Part shown: positions 47,955 through 58,800 of the stretch, piece by piece | Position numbering within the stretch: the stretch's first letter is position 1 | Layout: each line of letters begins with the position of its first letter | From: Oncomelania hupensis | Lineage: Eukaryota > Mollusca > Gastropoda > Littorinimorpha > Pomatiopsidae | Direction: 5' to 3' | NCBI GenBank assembly: GCA_036898135.1 | Contig: CM072526.1 | Location: 5,906,724-5,970,723, forward strand | DNA: 64,000 nucleotides | Notes under the pieces: model-generated | The model's database searches: none | What the model was told of the DNA's origin: nothing | What the model saw: only the letters and a program-made list of their open reading frames with translations | Program-made: the position numbers and the translations under genes

Positions 47955-49808
47955 GACTTTGTTATGAAAATACCTTTATTAGGCAATAGGAAAAAAAAGT
48001 TGTTCTCAAAATAAAGTAGTAATGCTGTAGGAATGGAAATGAAAACATGCATATATGACCTTTGGGAATGAGAGACACACCCACACATGAAAAATTCAAA
48101 AACTCATTAAAAACAAAAACAAAAAACCTAAATGAGTACACAATTCAGTATTAACACAAGTGACATTTTGTAAGCACTGGCGTCCCGCAATCAGCATCAA
48201 TAATTGTCTCAGTAGATCAACGTGCATGCACACAAGCTGCAAATACCCAAAGATAAGCATTCGTGGACATTTCATAATTAAAGCTCTTATTTCAAACAAC
48301 AAAAAGTGTTCAAAATCACAACCAAACATGCAGCTTACCAACAATATTGAGAAAATATTTATGGACATTTTTCATTGTGTTCCCATCTCCCTAACCCCCC
48401 ACTCCTCCCTCCATCCCCTCTTTAAAAAAAAAAAAAAAGGTCTGAATTCTAACATAGATAAAATGTAGACCTTGTGACTCAAACTGTTCACACACACAAA
48501 GAAAAAAACCACACCTCAATTTTAACTATCAAATTTAAAAAAAAGAAATAAATAAAAAGCAAGGTGAAGTTGTAAGTTTTACGTCATATTTGTAATTTTT
48601 TCCTGCCACATCTATCAAAAAGATAATGTTAACAAAAAATGATCAAGGAATCAACAGCAAAACTAAAAGCACAAGATGTAGCTTGATGTCACAAGATGTA
48701 GCTTAATGTCACAAGATATAGCTTGATGTCAAAGCTTTATTTGCCATCAAAGAAAAAAAGAAAACAAAAAGTACTCAAGACCAAACGCAAAGCAAATTCA
48801 ACATAAATCACCCAGCCAGTCACATTCAATCTGTTGTCTCGGCTTGTTCGATTATAGGCACTCGGTACAGTTCTGTAAGAGAAACTATACATTAATTTCA
48901 ATTTTGACCGATGAAAGACTAGACAAACATTTCAGTTTCATATGAAAGACTACTAATTTAATGAAAAAAAACAACACCTAGACAATCATTTCAGATAAAT
49001 GAAAAAGTAAACGATCATTTCAGTTTTGACCGAAGAAAGAATAGGCAGTCATTTCGGTTACGTACGACAAAAGATGTGGCAATAATTTTAAATTTGCAAG
49101 ATGAAGGACTTCACAGTGGTTTTATTGCGTCCATTTAGTGAAGCAGCAGGAAGTTGTTTAACGTTTTTTTAAAAGATGAATGATGAAGTGGTCGTTTTGA
49201 GTTTTGAAATAGATGAAAACTAAGGCAGTCACTTCGGGTTTTTTTTACTATGAAAGACAATTTTTAGTTTTGTTCGTTGAAGTAAAGACCAGTTGTTCAC
49301 AGTATTTTACCAAGTACAAAAATATGGTTAAAAGATTGTCAAGGCAACATCATTTCAGCAGAGCGTGAAAAACTTCCAGCTCCAGCTGATAATGGAAAGG
49401 TCAGAGCAGCTCATTTCACATAGTGCAAAATCTGCAATGACAAAAGAACAAGTTTGGAGTTTATTAGTATGCAACATTTTATGTAAACACTTGTACAAAT
49501 AAAAGAATTAAGTAGCTGTAGGTAATCAATCCATTTCAAATGATTACAACTTTAAAATAAAATGAAACAGAAATTTGCCTGCCCATTGTATAAGAGACTC
49601 GGCAGGATTCAGTGAAATTTGACAAAGTATTGTCTGCTAAGAAAAATGGAGTGACGAGCAAAGAGGCAACTGCAAGTTTTAGGCCAAAAGTGTCAATGTT
49701 TACCCACATTTAACGACCAGGGCAAACAATTTCAACATCTTTAATTGAATATGTAAGATTTAGTAAATACTACACAATCTGTAATAAAGTATTTACCGAT
49801 AAAAATCC
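47955..49808 (-). other. Probable 3' UTR of the 166-aa gene
   Basis: Non-coding and AT-rich on the minus strand after the stop at 49809. A minus-strand AATAAA lies at 47975-47980. The gene converges on PDCL3, with only about 330 bp between the two inferred ends. Confidence 0.45.
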
Positions 49809-52800
49809 TTAGTCCAGGAGACTGAAGTTGTCAGGGACTGTGGAGTCCTCTTCGTTGAACGGTAGCAGCACACCTTGGTTGTATTTAGCACTGAACACCT
49901 TCAGTACCTCACTCATATCCACCTCATTCTGCACATACACACATTATATCGTCATTGTATTTAGCACTGAACACCTTCAGTACCTCACTCATATCCACCT
50001 CATTCTGCACATACACACATTATATCGTCATTGTATTTAGCACTGAACACCTTCAGTACCTCACTCATATCCACCTCATTCTGCACATACACACATTATA
50101 TCGTCATTGTATTTAGCACTGAACACCTTCAGTACCTCACTCATATCCACCTCATTCTGCACATACACACATTATATCGTCATTGTATTTAGCACTGAAC
50201 ACCTTCAGCACCTCACTCATATCCACCTCATTCTGCACATACACACATTATATCGTCATTGCATATTCGGTTTACAGGCCTCCACAGTTCAAGCATTGAA
50301 CAAATGAAGTCCTGAATGATTAATGGCATCGGATGCAGGCAATGTACACACAAAATTAAACCAAAAATCCAATAACAGGAACTTGAAATTCCTTTCCATC
50401 TTCTAATAGAACTTGTCTTTACACCACATGTTTGAGTGATACATTTGTTCCTAGCATATATAGGAGTGTGCGTAACACGTAATGTTGGTTATAGATCACC
50501 GTGCTTCCAGTTTCATTAAAAATAAGGCTCATATAGCATCCATTATTATATCCACCATCCAATAGGGATGGTGCAGTAGCACAGTAGTTTAGGCACAAGC
50601 TAGGCAATATTTTATGAAGCTACGTCCCAGTCTACATAGCTGTGTAATAAGAGGAACATACAACACGTCTCTGTCTAGACGTGTTTCACAGTACTTGTTT
50701 CTTCCATTTCCCAAGCACACACAGTCAAACCAAAAAATAAATTAACAACCACAAAGCCAAAAACTGTTGTAAACAACACAAGGGGGTTATTTCTGTCAGA
50801 AACAGCAAAAAAATGTATATGGAGAGGTCTACTTTATTTGATATTGATGTTCAAAGACGCTAGCTTCAAACGCTAGAAAAATATGACTTGATTATTTTAA
50901 CAACTATCCAAAGACATTCTGTATTTTAAAAACAACAATTGAGCATCAATTGGCAAACAGTAATGTTTAGGCTCAACATTAGTAACAAAATAATTGCTTT
51001 AAGACCAAATTTCACTGAGCATGGATAATGCATACTTACATTCAGTCAAAATTAACAAGTATTGATGACAAAACATGTTATATACACTGTAAAATGTAAA
51101 TGTAATACAAGATTCACATAGGGAAATGGAAAGCAATCTTCAGCTACCAATGTAGCAGGAAAGTTTTGCCATTTTGGTTCAATTTCTGAAAAGTAATGGG
51201 TCTTTTGCTACCCTACCCCCTAAATTTTAGAACGTAACGACCAGCCAGTTTTACTGTCTAACATGCAATTTTTTGAACTGCAACAAACACTCTGAAAGCA
51301 ACTTTGTATGACTGAAACATTAAAATGTGAAATTTGTCATAAAGGATCCAAGCCATTTTATTATTACATGTTATTTACAAGCAAACTTAACATTCTGCCT
51401 ACATTCGCTCTTTCAGTCTGTCAGGATTACCTACGTTTGCAACTTCAGACAGCGGATAATCCCTTTACCCACCGGTTTTCAGAAACTAGCCCGTTTTGGC
51501 GTAACCATGGAGACAACATGTTTTGAAATATAAAACGACAGTGCAATGCACATTTCAAGCGTAAAAAACTCAAAAAATGGCCTAAATTGTGGTCAGGGAA
51601 ATACGGTGGCGAATGTATGGTTGCGCAACGTAAAGGACAGACAGAGGATCACTCGAGAAAAAAAGCAACAAAACAGCTTATTCTTCCCTGATACAAATCT
51701 CCCACGTTTCCTTTGGCCCAAGCCATTTTATTATTGAATGTTATTTACAAGCAAACGTAACATTCTGCCTACATTCGCTCTTTCCATCTGTCAGGATTAC
51801 CTACGTTTGCAACTTCAGACAGCGGATAATCCCTTTACCCACCGGTTTTCAGAAACTAGCCTGTTTTGGCGTAAACATGGAGACAACATGTTTTGAAATA
51901 TAGAACGACAGTGCAATGCACATTTCAAGCGTAAAAAACTCACAAAATGGCCTAAATTGTGGTCAGGGAAATACGGTGGCGAATGTATGGTTGCGCAACG
52001 TAAAGGACAGACAGAGGATCACTCGAGAAAAAAGCAACAAAACAGCTTATTCTTCCCTGATACAAATCTCCCACGTTTCCTTTGGCCCAGAACACATTAA
52101 AAATGTGTGTTCTACGTCACATCATGTGCTCGATACTGTGTTAGTGTAATTTATGCAAAACTGAAAGTAGCGCACTGTAGAATGGCCCGACAGACATTAG
52201 ACCGCAAACCGAAACAACGATCCCTGTGTGTTGTTTCGTTACTAATCCATCGTTTTAACTGGTTTTCGATAAACCATTATGTATAATCCTTACGTTTTTT
52301 CGCAAGAACACCAATTTTGACCAATATTTTTATTTTATTTTAATTTTTTTAATGAATCCAAGGTCTTGATTGTTTAGCGACAGACAGCTTCCGGTTTCGC
52401 ACTGAAATTTTCCATACACGGTTTTAGGCAAAATTCACAAGAAAATAATGATTCTTCCTGTTGAATGTTTGCAGCATTGATGGTTCTTATCGAACATACC
52501 AACTAAATTTGAATTTAATGCAACTGAAGTTCATTATTTAAAATTGTTTGTGACACGTGTTACGTAGAAGGAAATAGCGTCTGTCAAGATTCTCATGTGC
52601 GCAACCATTCACACGGTCAAAATACACAGAAAAAACAACAAGCACCACCAAATGTATTTTTTTAATTTAGAATGACATTATTTAGCATCAGATGGGTGGA
52701 GAAATGTGCAAACTGGAGCCAATGTGTGCCAAAAAACAATATGCCTGTGCAATGTATAAATCGTCTTAATACCATGACAAGAGAAGTATAAAAAGGTAGA

Positions 52801-55800
52801 TAATCAAAAGAGATTTATTTCTGTTCATTTTGCACTAATACCTAAGATGTAGTGTTTTTCCTAACGTACCCCTAAATATCTCTAAAATTATAAAAATTCT
52901 TGCCTGTTTACAGCTAAAAAATAGACAAACGTGTGCCCAGTAAAATTTGAAATGTGGAGTTTGTGTGTAACAGTGGTGGACCTCAAACTTTGTTAGGCCT
53001 ACAAATCAAGATTCTTAACTTTTTTGAAAGACATGTGCATAAAACATTCTTTTTTTTTTTGGGTTGTTGTTGTTTCTATTCATGTTTACTTTGTGCTTTT
53101 TGCTTTCAGGAGAGGCCCTAAATTACTTTCAAAATAGCATAAATTCATTTTCTTCTAGGGGGCGAATACCGGGGCTTGGCCCCTGGGCCCCGGCCGGATT
53201 TCAGAGATTTCTTGATTCAATTGTTCTCCACCCTGAACATACAACACGTCCCTGTCTACATAGCTGTGTAATGAGAGGAACATACAACACGCCCCAGTCT
53301 ACACAGCTGTGTAATGAGAGGAACATACAACACACGCCCTAGTCTACACAGCTGTGTAATGAGAGGAACATACAACAACAGTCTACACAGCTGTGTAATG
53401 AGAGGAACATACAACAACAGTCTACACAGCTGTGTAATGAGAGGAACATACACATTAAAATTTTATCTCTAAATTTATTATTAATAAGCATACTTACCAT
53501 GACTCACTAGTGCAATGTTTATGGCGTTGCTAGGCGAAGTGCCACTCTAACGGAAGTAAACAAATTAAAACAGCCATAGAGTTGCTTCCCCTGACCCACA
53601 CTCCCCGTGCTTTTCATGCTACAACACGCGTCAAAGCGCTCACAGCAAAGTCAGTATATTTCATTCCTTATTTGGAACTGCGGAGAGGTGGGAGGGACAT
53701 AAAAGTGAGTCATGGTAAGTATGCTTATTAATAAAAAATTTAGAGATAAAATTTTAATATTAATGTCACATACTAACCATGACTCACTAGTGCAGATTAG
53801 CACGAAAAGGACGGAGGGAAGCAACTTACCTGAATCAGGCTGAGGAAGTGGACAAGGACTGCTGGGCTGCGACCACAGAACGGACCCAAAGGAGCCATCC
53901 TCTCTGGTACGGCGAGTGTCTCGCAGATAGCAGCTAATGAAAACATCTGAAGAGCGCCAGTAAGCCGCTTCCAACACGGATTCCATCCGGATAGAATGTT
54001 GAACGGCCAGGGAGGATGCCCATGCCCTGATCTCATGCGCTCTAGCCGAAGAGAGGGGAATAGCAGAGCTGTAGTCCCTATCATTGCTCTCCGACAAATG
54101 AACGTAAGCCCGACGAATCACTGTCGCTATCCACCGGGCGAGAGTAGGTTTTGCGATATCTTTAGAAAACCCGGGGTTGTAGGAGAGAAACAACCTCCTC
54201 TTCCCCGCCGAACGGAAAGGTTTAGAACGCTTCAAATATTCGCGCAAAACCCTAACCGGGCAGTTAGCCAGATCCGGATCCCCTGGACGAAGGAGATGAG
54301 AGAGGGGGCGTATATACACCACTGGGGAAGGATCGCCCGGAACTTGATTCTTGGCCAGGAACTCGGGCAAGAAATGAAGGGACACCGAACCATCATGCTC
54401 AAAAGCGACGTCAGCCGGAAGGCCAGAGAACGCATGGACTTCACTACAGCGTCTCCCAGACGCGAGAATGACCAGAAAAACGGTTTTAAAAGTCAAATCC
54501 GAAAAGAAGGCAAAACGTAAAGGCTCGAAAGGAGATTTCTTAAGAAAACTCAAGACGAGAAAAAGATCCCAAGCCGGAACCCAGCGGGGTAATCGTGCCT
54601 GTCTGAGAGCCACTCCTCTAATAACATCACCGACGACACGGGAAGAACCACGAGGAGTCCAACCTAGTTGAGCAAGAGTGGTCCGAATGGCGGCACGACG
54701 AACCCGAAGAGAGGAAGCCGAAAGCGCCAGCCCGGAGGCCAAAAACGCCAAATGGTTGGCTATCTGGATTTCAGAGGGGGAACAAGGGTCCACCCTAGCC
54801 CCGGTGCACCAATCAACCCAACGCCTCCAATGGGAGGAATAAACTCCCCGCGTAGAAGGCCGGTGCGCCTCCTCGAGGAGAGAAAGAACCTCAACAGAAG
54901 CCCCAGAACCCCGAAGAGACCTCCGGACAACAGCCAGACGTGACGAAAGAGAACGCCGGAGATGTCCAGTGGAAACACGGGTCGAAGCAGAAGCAAAAGC
55001 GGCCCGAGAACAAGAGGAATGCGCCACCCTAGGGGAAGACGAAAGAGAACCGGGAATAAGACCCGATTTGGCCAAAGGGAAACCACAAGAAAGAGAAACA
55101 GGGACCGTCGTGCGAGCTTCCGGAGAATCTGAGGAAGGAGTGGGCACGGAGGGGGAGGGGAAACCACCAACCCCCTCCAGAAGAGGAACAGGGAACCCAC
55201 CGCCCAGGGTAGACAGACCAGGACCGGCGACACAAACTGGGACAGCCGGGAGGAGTAATGAATGAAGAAAAGATGGTAACAAAGACGGTAAAGAGGACTG
55301 AACCGCACCACCCGAACCGGTGGAGGAGCCAAGTGGGACAGAAAAAGACCCCGAGGCCGGAAGGGCAGAAAACGACTGAGAAGCCGAAACAAGGAGACCC
55401 TGAGCAGGTGACTGAAAGGGCAGGACCGCAGGACCTGAGACAAAAGATCGGGGACGTAACCACCGAGCGCCACGAAAACACGCCCAAGGGCCGACCCCGC
55501 GAAAACGCAAGGGCTGCGAGACAGCTCGCAGAAAAGGACGAAGAACTGGAAACCGAGAAGGAGCAAAGGGGGACGAGACACGCCCCCCTGAAGCAGGAAC
55601 CCCGACCGAGACACCTCTTACAACCAGCTGCGTGCGGAGGGAAGAGCAGGCCAAGCAAGAAACTGGCGAGCCCAGCCTCCCGCACACGGGAAAAGAACAG
55701 CTGGGGGGTGGACAGTCGGGGACAACTATTGGGGGAAACCCCCACTCGGCCGAGGCCTGCGGCCTACTCTACTCCTGCCACGGGAAGAGGAAGCACTACC

Positions 55801-58800
55801 CCGCCGACCCTGAGAAGAGGGACCAGGGTCCGAGCGACCACGACCTAAGTCCAAAGAGGAGCGGAAAGAACGAGAACCGCGACCATCTTTAGTAAAGGAA
55901 GGAGGGGCCTTCTGAGCAGACTGAGCCCAGAAGGAGAAAACGTCTGATTTGGCCCGCTCCGACTCCTCACGAACGGCCGCGCGAACGTAAGGACCAAAAA
56001 GAGAGTCGGGCACCAAAGGTCCCACTCGAAGCGAGGAGGACAAGTGCGGAGGCAAATAAGACGCCGACCGAAGAAAGGCGTCACGACGAGCAAGAAGCAG
56101 GTTAACATAGGCGAGAGCCTGTGATTTGCAACCCTGCACGATAGAGGAATTGAGGGCCTGCAACAAGGACTTCACGGAAAGAACCGACACGTCGTCCCGA
56201 AAATCTTGCTCAGAAAAAAGAGCAGCGGACAGAGCAGCAGTGAGCGCGTCGGCCAGAGAAGCACACTCCAGGGACCGAACAAGAGACTCCTCTATCTGGG
56301 CCAGCCCTCTGACTGAAACAGAGGCCGACGAAGGAAGGGAAGGCCTCTGGCCCCTTAAAAGAGCAAGATCATCCTGAGAAACCGGGAGCGACGATAACGG
56401 AAGAAACGACCGAGAGAGAAACCTCCGAGGGACACCCGCCAACGAGGAGGAACCCACAAAAGAGCCCAACGAGGAAGCTCTAGGAAAGTGAGGCACGTCC
56501 TCAACCGAAGAGGAAAAGGCCTCGCCCTCTCGAAGGCCTCTAGCCTTGGAAAAGGCCCTATCCACAAAAAATTTAACGCTAGGAGATTCCTTGAAGGCCA
56601 GGGAAGTCTCAGCAGACTCGGCGGAAGCAAGAGAATCGCCCAAAAAGGACTGGAGGAGGGGTTGGTTTGAAACTGACACCTCCTCCACCACCTGCGGACA
56701 AAAAGCCGCTGCGAGCTGCAGGGCCTCTTTAAAAACCGCCTCAGGAGAAAAGGACTGCCGGTCAGAACCGTCCAAGCCCACAGGATCCGGAGAAGAACCA
56801 GATAAATCAGGTTCCTCCTGATAAGGATCGCAAACATCAGGAGCCAGCATCACTAGATCATCAGGAGCTAACAGCAACCCAGAATCAGAGAAACTGGAAA
56901 CTGGAGTGGGGGCCACCAAGTGCGCCCCGCCCAAACCAGAAGGCAACGAAAACATCGTACCATCAGAACCGGAAACCGGCACCCCCGACCCACTGGTATA
57001 GACCGAAGGGCGAACAGGGAAAGCTTGACCCAAACCGGGAACTAAAGAGGGCCACGGGTGAACCGTACCCCCCGAACCGGAAACCAGAGCCCCCACCCCA
57101 CGACCGGCAGCGGAAGTGGTAAACAAAGGGGGATGGAAGGGAGAGGCCAAACCGGAAACGGGGGAAGGTAACGAGTGTACCGTACCCCCCGTACCGGAAG
57201 CCAGAGCCCCCGCCCCACGACCGCAAGCGGAAGTGGAGGACAATGGGGGCTGGGACGGGGAGGTGAGGGACAAACCGGACGAACCGGAAGCCCCACCCCC
57301 TGTCGCAGCTGGACGTAACACTGCGAGCAGTGCTCTTAATGTCTCAAGCTCGACATTAGCCAGAAGTCCCGACCCGGTCTGAATCCCGCAGGAAACAGAA
57401 GGGAAGGCTTCAGCAGGTAGCTGGCCCGGCCCTGCCGGAGTGTCCCCGCCGGAAAAAGTATGTGGTCCTAAACTAAGGCGACCATCTTTGTGTCTCTGGT
57501 CTTTATTCCCGACCAGAAACGGGTCCAAGGTCACTTCTGGCAAGACCAAGGAGCCACCCCTCACCTCTCTACCGCCACTCCCCACCTCACTACCACTACT
57601 TCTACTAACCTGAAGGGTAGAAGACAAAGAAGTAGGCGCAGGAGTGGACAAGAGCGACGCGCACCGAAGTAATTCGGAAGTATTAATGGCCGGAGAGGGA
57701 ACAGCGGAGACCCCGGAAGAAACAGACGAAACCGTGGTCCGAGAGGGTGCCGCGCTAACAGCAGAAACACGAATCTTCTTGGAGCTAACAGACGACGAAG
57801 TAGAGACACGCCGAGACGGAGTGGAATCTGAAGACCCGCTGCGTTTAGACATGATAACGCAACCGTACCTCTGCCGGCGGTAGTAACAATTATCGAAAGG
57901 GCGAACGCAGAAAGTCAGCAAAATGAGAGCTAGAGAAGGCACAACTTGACCCAACAAGTGCCAAAAAAGGAATGAAATATACTGACTTTGCTGTGAGCGC
58001 TTTGACGCGTGTTGTAGCATGAAAAGCACGGGGAGTGTGGGTCAGGGGAAGCAACTCTATGGCTGTTTTAATTTGTTTACTTCCGTTAGAGTGGCACTTC
58101 GCCTAGCAACGCCATAAACATTGCACTAGTGAGTCATGGTTAGTATGTGACATTAATCAACAGTCTACACAGCTGTCAATGGGTACCTAGCTCTATTTAG
58201 AACTGGGCAAGGTAAAACTGTGAGGGAGAGGAGATAGGGAACGGCCCTCATAACGCTGGCCCAGAGAAAAAATGAGGTCTCAAACGCCTCTCTCCCAATG
58301 ACCAAAGGGTTACTGGGACGCCTTTCCATTTTAGTATCTGCACAGAAAGTTTGCCACACCTGCTGCTGTTTGGTGTCCAACAGCCACTTGACCCAGATCA
58401 GCTTGCGTTCCGAACGGGGGAAGGAGGACACGTATTTGCAGATGGGCGTAGGCTCTTTGCCACTGTAGATCTTGCGCAAGCGAGCGCCCACACTGTCATG
58501 AAGCAGATACAGTGGCACCCACGTGCTTTCCTTTGAGTACCAGCGCAAGACCACAAAATAACCCCGCTCGTCTCCACTGGGCTGGGAATTGAAGCTGTGC
58601 CAATCTGACTGGGCCAGTCTGTCTGCCAGAGCTTCCGCATCCTGTCAATGAACACGATCAATGTTAATAATAAACATTTTACTAATACATTTTAACATTG
58701 TTAAATATATAGAGCTTGTCCTGTTCAGGCACCCCCGTGGGGGTGCCGTGGGTTTCAGTATAAATAGTAACCCCACTTTCTGGAAATTTAGTGCTTTAAA

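Larger units (their letters stand above)
53454..58157 (-). mobile_element. DIRS-like tyrosine-recombinase element without a visible RT
   Basis: A 4.7-kb element with the DIRS hallmarks: long inverted terminal repeats (53497-53669 and 57967-58139), short unique outer ends (43 bp on the left, 18 bp on the right), and an internal complementary region at 53705-53794. On the minus strand it encodes a Gag-like protein and then a tyrosine recombinase. There is no target-site duplication, as expected for recombinase-mediated insertion. DIRS elements normally also encode reverse transcriptase and RNase H, and often a methyltransferase; no frame here shows an RT palm motif, and the Gag stop and recombinase start are only 39 bp apart. 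It is GC-rich against an AT-rich background and lies in intron 3 of the 166-aa gene, in the same orientation. Confidence 0.88.

Noticed and set aside
55029..55745. Remnant of an RT start (AGLASFLLG-like) just after Gag
   Set aside because: The resemblance to the beginning of DIRS RT regions is too short, and the frame continues as Ser/Cys-rich nonsense. It was not used as evidence for RT.
53996..57883. Plus-strand frames of up to 196 codons and alternative minus-strand frames of up to 284 codons within the DIRS-like element
   Set aside because: Shadows of the GC-rich Gag and recombinase ORFs. They show no motifs; in particular I looked for an RT YxDD-type motif in them and found none.
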